This document shows positions 53,751-61,161 of a stretch of 64,000 bases of DNA, piece by piece. This DNA comes from Rhodoferax sp. GTDB taxonomy: Bacteria > Pseudomonadota > Gammaproteobacteria > Burkholderiales > Burkholderiaceae_C. The position numbers and the translations under genes are program-made. The DNA is taken from positions 28,471 to 92,470 of the forward strand of contig NZ_JAGPBB010000005.1 in NCBI RefSeq assembly GCF_018063565.1, given 5' to 3'. How positions within the stretch are numbered: position 1 is the first letter of the stretch; each line of letters starts with the position of its first letter. Under the pieces are notes generated by a model. The model did no database searches, was not told the origin of the DNA, and saw nothing but the letters and a program-made list of their open reading frames with translations.

Positions 53751-54902
53751 CTATTGCGGTGCATTGGCGGGCTTTTGGTGGCGGTAATCCCACCATGGCA
53801 ACAACCGGCGCATGGACAGCACCTGACCACTTTGGTGGGTTTGGTAACCGGCAATGTGGGACAGCGCGCCCTCCCACTGGGGGGTTTGCAACAGTTGGCG
53901 CAACTGTGCCACACCGGGTTGGTCCAGGGCTGACTTCAGGCAGACGAGGTAGTAGCTTTCGTGCGCCAGCGGCACAAAGTCGAGCCCGGCCTGTTGCGCT
54001 GCCGCGGCAATGCCCAACCCGGCATCCGATTGGCCGCAGGCCACGGCTTGAGCCACCGCCGCGTGCGAGGGTTCGGTGTGTTCATACCCCTTGATCCGCT
54101 CGGCGCGCAAACTGGACTGCAACAGCAATTCGTCGAGCACCACCCGGGTTCCGCTGCCCAGACTGCGGTTGGCAAATCGAGCGCCGCGCTCGATCAGATC
54201 GTGCAGCGTGTGTAAACGCAAGGGGTTGCCCGGCGGCACCATGAGCCCCTGCGTCCGCGCAGCGAACCCGATGATCTTGTGCAGACCGGGGCGCAGCAGA
54301 GGTTTGTAAGTGCGCTCGGTCAGTGATTTCCTGACGCTGTCCTGTAACACGTGAAAGCCTGCCATCACGCAGCGCCCTTCGTTGAGGGCGCGAATCGCAT
54401 CCACGCTGCCGGTGAAGCGAATGTCCAGATGCAGCCGTCCGATCACGGGTGCTTTTGCCACCGGCGAGACCGGTAAATGGGCGGCCTGCAGCGCCAACTC
54501 ACGCAAGCGGGTCAATGCGTCATCGTGACTGGCGTACAGCGTCAGCACCTGGACAGTAGGGTCGAAGGCCTGGGCATAACTGTGTTCAAGTTCAGCGCGC
54601 AAGGCTTCGATCTGTGGCCCCAGGCGCGCCTGTGCCTGGCGCTCGGCCCACATCAGTTTGTTGCCAAACGGACTGAGCCGCGCGTTCTGACCCTTCTCCC
54701 AGATCAGCAAATCATTGCCAAGCTCTTGCTCCCAGCGCTTGAGTTCACCCCAGACATGGCGGTAACTCAACCCCAGAGCCCGCGCGCCTGCGGAGATCGA
54801 GCCCTGGCTGCTGATGGCCTGAAGCAGGTCGATCAGCGGATTACGCAGCAATGCCGGGCTGCTTTCGCGTGAAAGTGTGTAATGCAGTTGTAGCCTATGC
54901 AC
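53751..54902 (-). CDS. tupR: ModE-like HTH regulator with molybdate/tungstate-type binding domain (TupR-like)
   Basis: The 383-residue protein has an N-terminal ModE-type winged helix (ISSQGSISAGARALGLSYRHVWGELKRWE near residues 31-59). The C-terminal ~280 residues form a periplasmic-binding-protein-like domain (RFTGSVDAIRALNEGRCVMAGFH, then FANRSLGSGTRVVLDELL and QSDAGLGIAAAAQQAGLDF). This architecture is found in regulators next to molybdate or tungstate transporters. It is divergent from tupBCA with starts about 10-65 nt apart, so it almost certainly controls them in response to tungstate. Confidence 0.85.
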   Translation of the reverse strand: MHRLQLHYTLSRESSPALLRNPLIDLLQAISSQGSISAGARALGLSYRHVWGELKRWEQELGNDLLIWEKGQNARLSPFGNKLMWAERQAQARLGPQIEALRAELEHSYAQAFDPTVQVLTLYASHDDALTRLRELALQAAHLPVSPVAKAPVIGRLHLDIRFTGSVDAIRALNEGRCVMAGFHVLQDSVRKSLTERTYKPLLRPGLHKIIGFAARTQGLMVPPGNPLRLHTLHDLIERGARFANRSLGSGTRVVLDELLLQSSLRAERIKGYEHTEPSHAAVAQAVACGQSDAGLGIAAAAQQAGLDFVPLAHESYYLVCLKSALDQPGVAQLRQLLQTPQWEGALSHIAGYQTHQSGQVLSMRRLLPWWDYRHQKPANAPQ

Positions 54903-54929
54903 AGAGCTTCATATGGTCAGAGTTGGATT

Positions 54930-54946
54930 CGGTGGCTACGATACCG
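54930..54946. promoter_or_regulatory. Candidate TupR operator between tupR and tupB
   Basis: CGGT (54930-54933) and ACCG (54943-54946) form a short inverted repeat with 9 nt between, in the only stretch available for control of both divergent genes. It overlaps the longest possible tupB frame, which is one reason to prefer the later start at 54967. Confidence 0.3.
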
Positions 54947-54966
54947 CAACTTTTTCTTTGCGCCGC

Positions 54967-55710
54967 ATGACCACCTTTGTCGACAGCATTCACACGGCGT
55001 TAAGCCTGATTTCCACCCTCGATAGCGGTCTGATGGCCATCGTGGGTCGGTCACTGTCCGTCAGTGCCACGGCCTGTGCCCTGGCTTGCGGTATGGGGTT
55101 GGTGCTGGGCGCCTGGCTGGGGGTGGCGCGCTTTGCGGGGCGCAGTGCCGTGTTGACCTTGCTCAACACCTTGTTGGCGGTGCCCTCGGTGGTGGTGGGT
55201 CTGGTGATTTATCTGCTGTTGTCGCGTAGCGGGCCGCTGGGTTTTTTGGGCTGGCTGTTCAGTTTCAAGGCAATGGTGCTGGCGCAAACTCTGCTGGTGC
55301 TGCCGGTGGCGACGGCCCTGACGCGCCAGGCCATCGAGGATGCTGACAGTTTGCACGGTGAACAGCTGCAATCTTTGGGCGCCTCAACCTTGATGCGCAG
55401 TCTGTTGCTGGCCTGGGACGAGCGTTATGCGCTGCTGACGGTGGTGATCGCCTCGTTTGGTCGCGCCATCTCCGAGGTGGGTGCGGTGATGATTGTGGGC
55501 GGCAATATCGACGGGTTTACCCGTGTCATGACCACCGCGATTGCCCTGGAAACCTCCAAGGGCGATTTGCCGCTGGCGCTGGGTCTGGGCATGATTTTGC
55601 TGGCCGTGGTGTTGCTGCTCAACCTGTCGATCATGCTGCTGAGCCACTGGCGTGCGGCGCAGGAGGCGGGCGGAGGCACGGCACCGACGCTGCTGGCATC
55701 GCCGGGTTAG
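54967..55710 (+). CDS. tupB: Tungstate ABC transporter permease
   Basis: The 247-residue form from ATG 54967 has about six transmembrane segments and the binding-protein-dependent transport motif near residue 140 (LQSLGASTLMRSLLLAWDE). LLNTLLAVPSVVVGLVIYLLLSRSGPLG and FGRAISEVGAVMIVGGNI are typical of TupB permeases. An in-frame ATG at 54913 would add 18 residues over the regulatory region. It forms the channel for tungstate delivered by TupA. The ATPase gene follows after 6 nt. Confidence 0.92.
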   Translation: MTTFVDSIHTALSLISTLDSGLMAIVGRSLSVSATACALACGMGLVLGAWLGVARFAGRSAVLTLLNTLLAVPSVVVGLVIYLLLSRSGPLGFLGWLFSFKAMVLAQTLLVLPVATALTRQAIEDADSLHGEQLQSLGASTLMRSLLLAWDERYALLTVVIASFGRAISEVGAVMIVGGNIDGFTRVMTTAIALETSKGDLPLALGLGMILLAVVLLLNLSIMLLSHWRAAQEAGGGTAPTLLASPG

Positions 55711-55716
55711 CGCTCC

Positions 55717-56442
55717 ATGACGTTGCAGTCTGTGTTTGAGTTGCAGGGCGTGGCGGTGCAGTTTGGCTCGGAAACGCGCGGTGTCAGTGCGCTCAGTGGG
55801 CTTGACCTGCGCGTTCAGCCGGGTGAGCGCGTGGCCTTGGTAGGCTCCAACGGGTGTGGCAAGAGCACGTTGCTGCGGGTGTTGCATGGTCTGATAGCGC
55901 CGACCGCGGGGCAACTGAGGGTGAACCCCATGGCCCGGCAAGCGATGCTGTTTCAACGGCCTCACCTGTTGCGCCTGACGGTTCAGTCCAATGTGGCATT
56001 GGGTTTATGGCTGAACGGCACACCATGGGCGACTGCCCGGAGCCGGGCACTCAACGCTTTGCATCGGGTCGGTCTGGCTGAACTGGCACATCGTCACGCC
56101 CGCAAGCTGTCGGGCGGTCAACAACAGCGTGTGGCCTTGGCGCGGGCCTGGGCGATGGAGCCGCAGGTGCTGCTGCTCGATGAGCCCACCGCCAGTCTGG
56201 ACCCGCATGCCAAACGCGAGGTGGAAGCGTTGATTGACACCTTTGCACATCAAAACACCACCACCACTCTGGTGTTCGCCAGCCACAACCTCGGTCAGGT
56301 CAAGCGTCTGGCCAGTCGTGTGATCTACCTCGAGCAGGGCCGGCTGTTGGCTGATCTGCCGGTGCATGATTTTTTTAGCAACACGCTGTTGCAGACGCGA
56401 TACCCGCAAGCCCATTTTTTTGTCAAAGGAGAAAGTGTATGA
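55717..56442 (+). CDS. tupC: Tungstate ABC transporter ATP-binding protein
   Basis: A 241-residue ABC ATPase with Walker A VGSNGCGKSTLLR near residue 43, signature LSGGQQQRVALARA near 128, Walker B VLLLDEPTASLD near 150 and the switch His in FASHNLGQ. It lies between permease and binding-protein genes (6 nt after tupB, 4-nt overlap with tupA), so the three are one operon. No regulatory TOBE/Di-MOP domain is present, which fits TupC rather than ModC. Confidence 0.92.
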   Translation: MTLQSVFELQGVAVQFGSETRGVSALSGLDLRVQPGERVALVGSNGCGKSTLLRVLHGLIAPTAGQLRVNPMARQAMLFQRPHLLRLTVQSNVALGLWLNGTPWATARSRALNALHRVGLAELAHRHARKLSGGQQQRVALARAWAMEPQVLLLDEPTASLDPHAKREVEALIDTFAHQNTTTTLVFASHNLGQVKRLASRVIYLEQGRLLADLPVHDFFSNTLLQTRYPQAHFFVKGESV

Positions 56443-57287
56443 AGTCGAACTCAAGTTTTCAATCATTAAGGTCACTAGCGCATACCCAATATGCGTTTAA
56501 AGCTATGTTAACAATAGCTTTTGGTGCGGCTTCACTGGGCGTTGCCGCACAGTCCATCACGGTGGCGTCAACCACCTCGACTGAGCAGTCGGGCCTGTTT
56601 GGCTATCTGTTGCCAGAGTTCAAGAAGGCCAGTGGCATCGATGTCAAAGTGGTGGCCGTGGGTACCGGCCAGGCCATCGACATGGGGCGCCGCGGCGACG
56701 CCGATGTGATGTTTGTGCATGACAAGGTGGCCGAGGAGAAGGCAGTGGCCGAAGGGTTTGCCGTCAAACGTTTTGAAGTCATGTACAACGACTTTGTTCT
56801 CATTGGTCCCAAAGCAGATCCGGCCAAAACCAAGGGCAATGACATTGTCGAAGCACTGAAGAAGATCGCCACAGCCAATGCCGAGTTCATTTCGCGTGGC
56901 GACAAAAGTGGCACCCATGCCGCTGAACTGCGCTACTGGAAGCTGGCGGACCTGAGCGACAAAATGGGCAGTGGCTACAAGTCCTGCGGCTGTGGCATGG
57001 GACCGGCCTTGAATATGGCGGCGAGTTCGGGCGGCTACGTGTTGGCTGACCGTGGCACCTGGCTCAATTTCAAGAATCGGGCGGAGCTGGCAGTGCTGGT
57101 GGAAGGCGACAAGCGTCTGTTCAACCAATACGGCGTAATGCTGGTCAACCCGGCCAAACACCCTCACGTCAAAGCCGTCGATGGTCAAAAGTTTGTCGAT
57201 TGGCTCATTTCTGCCCCCGGACAGGCGGTGATAGGCAATTACAAGATCGGTGGCGAGTCCTTGTTTTTCGCCAACGCCGCCAAGTGA
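56439..57287 (+). CDS. tupA: Tungstate-binding protein TupA
   Basis: The 282-residue periplasmic protein begins with a signal peptide of unusual composition (LRSLAHTQYAFKAMLTIAFG, cleavage near GVAAQS). Part of it is encoded by a copy of the dispersed AT-rich element. The mature start VASTTSTEQSGLFGYLLP carries the TTTSTxxSGL motif of TupA, and GTGQAIDMGRRGDADVMFVHD, SRGDKSGTH and YVLADRGTWL complete the oxyanion site. It gives high-affinity tungstate uptake, probably for tungsten or molybdenum enzymes (inference). Confidence 0.95.
   Translation: MKSNSSFQSLRSLAHTQYAFKAMLTIAFGAASLGVAAQSITVASTTSTEQSGLFGYLLPEFKKASGIDVKVVAVGTGQAIDMGRRGDADVMFVHDKVAEEKAVAEGFAVKRFEVMYNDFVLIGPKADPAKTKGNDIVEALKKIATANAEFISRGDKSGTHAAELRYWKLADLSDKMGSGYKSCGCGMGPALNMAASSGGYVLADRGTWLNFKNRAELAVLVEGDKRLFNQYGVMLVNPAKHPHVKAVDGQKFVDWLISAPGQAVIGNYKIGGESLFFANAAK
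56464..56520 (+). repeat. Dispersed AT-rich element, copy inside the tupA signal peptide
   Basis: CATTAAGGTCACTAGCGCAT, then ACCCAATATGCGTTTAAAG, then CTATGTTAACAATAGCTTT. It contains CTAGCGCAT (also seen in recB) with its inverted partner ATGCG, and a CTATGTTAACAATAG inner palindrome. It is translated in frame as the start of the signal peptide with rare codons (TTA, AGG, CTA, ATA). Confidence 0.58.
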
Positions 57288-57311
57288 ACCGGCACCCGGG
57301 CAGGCGGTAGC

Positions 57312-57641
57312 CTACCCCAGCCACGCCGAGTTGCGCAGCAGCACGTAGAGCGCCGTCCCGGCCAGAATACTCAGCAGGGCGTGGCGACCCCACCACTGCA
57401 GCATCAGCACACAGGCCACTGCCAGCAGTTCGGCCCACGGGCCGAACGGGTTATTTTGTGCACTGCCCACCAGCGTGTGCAGCAACAGCAGCGTCATGAT
57501 GGCCAAGGGCAAAAAGCGCCCGAGTTTCTGCACGATGAGGTGGGATTTGAGGAATCTGGCCGCCAGAAACGGCAGGGCACGCAGCCCAAAGGTGACCACG
57601 GCCATGGCAACCATGGCCGTCAGGGCGTAAACGGGGTCCAT
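57312..57641 (-). CDS. azlD: AzlD-family branched-chain amino acid export subunit
   Basis: A 109-residue protein with four hydrophobic segments (VVTFGLRALPFLAARFL is the AzlD signature). AzlD is the small partner of AzlC in exporters of branched-chain amino acids or analogues. Its ATG shares one base with the azlC stop (TGATG), so translation is coupled. It is convergent with tupA, 24 nt apart. Confidence 0.9.
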   Translation of the reverse strand: MDPVYALTAMVAMAVVTFGLRALPFLAARFLKSHLIVQKLGRFLPLAIMTLLLLHTLVGSAQNNPFGPWAELLAVACVLMLQWWGRHALLSILAGTALYVLLRNSAWLG

Positions 57642-58342
57642 CAAGGAATGGGCTCCCGGCCGTGTGCCATCAGCCAACCGGTCAGCACACTCAGGGCAAT
57701 GGCTACCAGCAAAGCCTGGCCAGGCATCAGGATCTGGGCCAGGGTGTAACTGCCCAACGCCACCCACAAGGGCGCTGCGTTGTGGGCGCTGCGCCACTGC
57801 TCGATGGCCAGCACCGCAAACAGCGCCGTCAGTGCGAAGTCCAGTCCAACCAGCGGCACTTGCGCCTGCGTGCCGATCAACGCACCCAGTACCGTGCCCA
57901 AAACCCACCAGGTCTGATTCAGCAGGGCAACAGCCACCATTTGCCGCGGGCTGGTGCCACTGGGCAAAGTGGTGAGGACCGAGTAGGTCTCGTCGGTCAG
58001 GGCAAACACCAGATACCAGCGCGCCCACGGCGATGTCGGCAGGCGTTCGAGCAGCGATAACCCGTAAAAGACATGGCGCAGGTTGACAATCAGCGTGGCC
58101 AGGGCAATCGACGCCACCGGCAGTCCTGCGGCCAGCATCGACACCATCATGAACTGGGCTGCACCCGCAAATACCAGCACACTGGCGACCAGTGCCAGCC
58201 ACCATACCGCACCAGCCTGCACAAACAAGAAACCGAACACCATGCCTAGCGGCACGTAACCCATGGCCACCGGGATGGACAGGGTCCATACCGAAACGGA
58301 AGGCACCTTGGCCGGGACAGGGGGAGGGACGGGTGAGAACAT
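57641..58342 (-). CDS. azlC: AzlC-family branched-chain amino acid exporter
   Basis: The 233-residue form from ATG 58342 fits the family; in-frame ATGs further upstream (58387, 58420) are possible. It has about seven hydrophobic segments. Signatures are IPVAMGYVPLGMVFGFLFVQAG and AGAAQFMMVSMLAAG, then LRHVFYGLSLLERLP and FALTDETYSVL. Together with AzlD it exports branched-chain amino acids (for example valine in E. coli YgaZH). No Lrp-type regulator is adjacent. Confidence 0.92.
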   Translation of the reverse strand: MFSPVPPPVPAKVPSVSVWTLSIPVAMGYVPLGMVFGFLFVQAGAVWWLALVASVLVFAGAAQFMMVSMLAAGLPVASIALATLIVNLRHVFYGLSLLERLPTSPWARWYLVFALTDETYSVLTTLPSGTSPRQMVAVALLNQTWWVLGTVLGALIGTQAQVPLVGLDFALTALFAVLAIEQWRSAHNAAPLWVALGSYTLAQILMPGQALLVAIALSVLTGWLMAHGREPIP

Positions 58343-58587
58343 CAGCGACGATTCGGGGGTACTGCACAAACCACGCAGCCCGGACATTATCGCGGCCCGG
58401 GTACCCTTGATAATGCGCAATCAGCTACAGGAATTCACCATGAGGAAGCCGCCCAAAGTTGCCATTTTTTTGTCCGCTTGTGCTCACGGCAGTGGCGTGG
58501 CGGGACTCAACGCTGCGCCGCCAAAACGCTGTGGCACGTTGTATGACCCACAGCAGCCCCATCATGCACGCGCCGTCTGAGGCCCCC

Positions 58588-59208
58588 ATGATGTTGCCCG
58601 CGCTGTGCCGCAGCCGGGTGGAGGCGTTGCTTGATTCGGGTCAGCGCCGCATTCTGGGCATCGTGGCACCGCCCGGTGCCGGCAAGTCCACCCTGGCGAA
58701 AGCGCTGGCCGCCGAGTTCCCCGATGGCGTGCAGGTGGTGCCGATGGACGGCTTTCATCTTGCCAATAGCGAGTTGCTGCGCCTCGGGCGCTCGGGCCGC
58801 AAAGGCGCACCCGATACCTTTGACGCAGCCGGCTACGCAAACCTGCTGCAGCGTCTTGCGCAGCAGGGCACGCGGGAGGTGATTTACGCGCCGGATTACC
58901 GGCGTGAAATGGAAGAAGCGGTGGCCGGCGCCATTGCGGTGCTGCCCGATACCCGGCTCATCGTCACCGAGGGCAACTACCTGCTGCTGGACGACAGCCC
59001 CTGGCCGCGGGTGCGTGAGCAGATTGATGAAGTCTGGTACCTTGATGTGGACGACGTGCTGCGCCGCGAGCGTCTGCTGCAACGCCACCTGTTTTTTGGT
59101 CGCAGCCGGGAGCGTGCGCTGAGCTGGATCGCCAGCACCGATGAGCCCAACGCGGTGCGCATTGCCCGCACCCGCCACAAAGCCGACCTGTGTGTGCCCT
59201 GGTCGTGA
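58588..59208 (+). CDS. P-loop nucleoside/nucleotide kinase family protein
   Basis: A 206-residue protein if it starts at MMLPALCRSRVEALL; starts at 58543 or 58564 are possible, and none has a strong ribosome-binding site. Walker A is GIVAPPGAGKSTLAKAL near residue 20. VVPMDGFHLAN and YAPDYRREMEEAV match the uridine kinase/pantothenate kinase-like group, with a lid VLRRERLLQRHLFFGRSRE. Members phosphorylate nucleosides or sugars such as fructose; the substrate here is unknown. It is convergent with amiC, 16 nt apart. Confidence 0.85.
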   Translation: MMLPALCRSRVEALLDSGQRRILGIVAPPGAGKSTLAKALAAEFPDGVQVVPMDGFHLANSELLRLGRSGRKGAPDTFDAAGYANLLQRLAQQGTREVIYAPDYRREMEEAVAGAIAVLPDTRLIVTEGNYLLLDDSPWPRVREQIDEVWYLDVDDVLRRERLLQRHLFFGRSRERALSWIASTDEPNAVRIARTRHKADLCVPWS

Positions 59209-59224
59209 AGCGGCGACTGCCTGA

Positions 59225-60664
59225 CTACAGGCTGCGACTGCGTGCCAGCGGTGGATTCTTGGCGAAGTAGCGCTCGATCCCGCGCATCAAGGCATCGGCC
59301 AACTGCTCCTGATAGTCGTCGCTGTTGAGCTTGATCTCTTCTTCCGGGTTGCTGATGAAGGCGGCCTCCACCAGCACGCTGGGGATGTCGGGTGCCTTGA
59401 GCACCGCAAACGACGCCTGTTCCACCCGTGGTTTGTGCAGCTTGCCCACGCGCTGGATCTCATGGAGCATGTTGCCACCGAGTTGCAGGCTGTCCTTGAT
59501 CTGCGCCGTGGTGCTCATGTCAAGAATAGCGCGCTTGACCTGGGCATCACGTACTTTGACATTGACACCCCCAATCAGGTCGGCCTTGTTTTCCTTGTCG
59601 GCCATCCAGCGTGCAGCGCTGCTGGAGGCGCCGCCCTGGCTCAGGGCGAACACACTCGCCCCCTGCGGGTTGGGTGTGAAAAACGCATCCGCGTGCAGGC
59701 TGATGAACAGGTCTGCCTTGACCTTGCGCGCTTTGTCGACGCGGGTGTGCAGTGGCACAAAGTAGTCTGCATCACGTGTCAGAAAGGCGCGCATGGCGTT
59801 GCCCTTGCTGGTGGTCGCATTGATGCGTTCACGCAGCCGATGTGCCAGACGCAGCACCACATCTTTCTCATAGGTACCGGCCGGGCCAATGGCACCCGGG
59901 TCCTCGCCACCGTGACCGGGATCGAGTGCAATGATGATCAGCCGGTCGGTCGCATCGCCCGCCAGCGACGCTGCGCTTGTGGCGCCTGCATTTTTTGCAA
60001 GGTTTTGTGCGCCAGCGCTTTCTCCGTATGGTTTATTAGCTATATTAACAGTGGCAATCTGTTGGGCGTCACCCGGTCGGGGAGGCGCAGCGGACACCAT
60101 GGCCGCGGCTGCTGTGCCCTTCTGCGCAATCAGTTCACCCAGCGGGTCGTGGTCCTGGCCGGATTGCGGCGCGACAGAGCTGCCCGCCTGTGCGGATGCA
60201 GCGCTGGTATCCTGTAAGCGTTCGGCAATCAGCGCCGCCAGCGGGTCTTGCACTTGCGTCGGGTACAAGTCAAACACCAGCCGGTGCCGGTAGGCCGCCA
60301 CCGGTGGCAGGCTGAACACCTGCGGTGCAACGGATTGCTTCAGGTCCACCACCAGTCGAACCAGGCCGGGGGCAAACTGCCCGACGCGAATGCCATTGAT
60401 GGTGGGGTCGCTCGGGCCGACCTTGGCCACCAGCTCTTTCAACGCGGCGTTCAGCTCGATGCCGCTCACATCTACCGCCAGTCGCGGTGGATTGGGCACA
60501 AAATTCTGGGTAAAACTCAGCGACGCGTCCGATTCGATGGTGACGCGCGAGTAATCTACCGCCGGCCATACCCGCACCGCCAGAATGTTGGCGCCCCAGA
60601 CCAGATCCTGCCCGCTCAGCAGCAGCGCCAGGGTGCCGCCCTGGATCAGGGTGCGTCGTTTCAT
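59225..60664 (-). CDS. amiC: N-acetylmuramoyl-L-alanine amidase (AmiC type)
   Basis: A periplasmic amidase that splits the peptide from peptidoglycan glycan during cell separation. The 479-residue protein has a twin-arginine-like start (MKRRTLIQGGTLALLLSG), an N-terminal AMIN septum-targeting domain (~25-130), a low-complexity linker, and a C-terminal Amidase_3 domain. Zinc and catalytic residues are in IALDPGHGGEDPG near 240, KDVVLRLAHRL, ISLHADAF and LVEAAFISNPEEE. The linker contains a copy of the dispersed element. Its start overlaps the tsaE stop by four bases. Confidence 0.94.
   Translation of the reverse strand: MKRRTLIQGGTLALLLSGQDLVWGANILAVRVWPAVDYSRVTIESDASLSFTQNFVPNPPRLAVDVSGIELNAALKELVAKVGPSDPTINGIRVGQFAPGLVRLVVDLKQSVAPQVFSLPPVAAYRHRLVFDLYPTQVQDPLAALIAERLQDTSAASAQAGSSVAPQSGQDHDPLGELIAQKGTAAAAMVSAAPPRPGDAQQIATVNIANKPYGESAGAQNLAKNAGATSAASLAGDATDRLIIIALDPGHGGEDPGAIGPAGTYEKDVVLRLAHRLRERINATTSKGNAMRAFLTRDADYFVPLHTRVDKARKVKADLFISLHADAFFTPNPQGASVFALSQGGASSSAARWMADKENKADLIGGVNVKVRDAQVKRAILDMSTTAQIKDSLQLGGNMLHEIQRVGKLHKPRVEQASFAVLKAPDIPSVLVEAAFISNPEEEIKLNSDDYQEQLADALMRGIERYFAKNPPLARSRSL
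60001..60050 (-). repeat. Dispersed AT-rich element, copy inside the amiC linker
   Basis: On the minus strand: TGTTAATATAGCTAATAAAC, then GAGAAAGCGCTGGCGCAC, then AAAACC. It carries the ATAGCTAATAAA and AAGCGCTGG words seen in gcvT and elsewhere. It is translated as VNIANKPYGESAGAQN in the disordered linker before the amidase domain. Confidence 0.55.
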
Positions 60665-61161
60665 GGGCTGGTCTCCAGCGCCGCCGCCAGCAAGGCGTGG
60701 CCAGTGACACTGCGGGCGCTCAGGCGCACCTGGCGCGATTCGTCGTCCGCCACAGTCAGTTGCAGGCTGAGGTCGGGCGTTGGCAGGCAAGCGGCGGCCT
60801 TGTCGGGCCACTCGGCCAGTTTCAGCCCCGGGCTGGCAAAGATATCGCGAAACCCGGCATCTTCCCATTCGCGTGGGTCGTTGAAGCGGTAAAAGTCAAA
60901 GTGCCACACCGCCAGTTGTGCCAGCGTGTAGGGCTCAACCACCGCATAGGTAGGGCTCTTGATGCGCCCGGTCACGCCCAGTGCCCGCAGCAGGTGGCGC
61001 ACCAGGGTGGTTTTGCCGGCACCGAGTTCACCGTCGATGGCAATGAATGCGTTGTGCAACGCCGGCAGTGTTGCCAGCCGGGCCGCAAAAGCCCCGGTGG
61101 CGCGCTCGTCGGGCCACAGCACGGTTTTTACAATCGTCGGGTGAACAACATCGCAACACAT
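60661..61161 (-). CDS. tsaE: tRNA threonylcarbamoyladenosine biosynthesis ATPase TsaE
   Basis: TsaE is the ATPase that drives the TsaBD complex making t6A in ANN-decoding tRNAs. The 166 residues from MCCDVVHPTIVKTV contain Walker A DGELGAGKTTLVRHLL near residue 43, SPTYAVVEPY, and HFDFYRFNDPREWEDAGF, the family's most conserved region. It is upstream of and overlaps amiC, the usual proteobacterial order. Its start region overlaps the divergent queG start by 21 nt, so both promoters lie inside the opposite coding sequence. Confidence 0.95.
   Translation of the reverse strand: MCCDVVHPTIVKTVLWPDERATGAFAARLATLPALHNAFIAIDGELGAGKTTLVRHLLRALGVTGRIKSPTYAVVEPYTLAQLAVWHFDFYRFNDPREWEDAGFRDIFASPGLKLAEWPDKAAACLPTPDLSLQLTVADDESRQVRLSARSVTGHALLAAALETSP

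Noticed and set aside
52969-53877. Long 302-codon version of the small TRAP permease
   Set aside because: The first 100 codons are not protein-like and lack hydrophobic segments; ATG 53577 has a ribosome-binding site and fits the family length.
60697-61140. N-terminal extension of queG in the same open frame
   Set aside because: The extension is antisense to tsaE, and its translation has no resemblance to QueG, whose homology begins just after GTG 61141.
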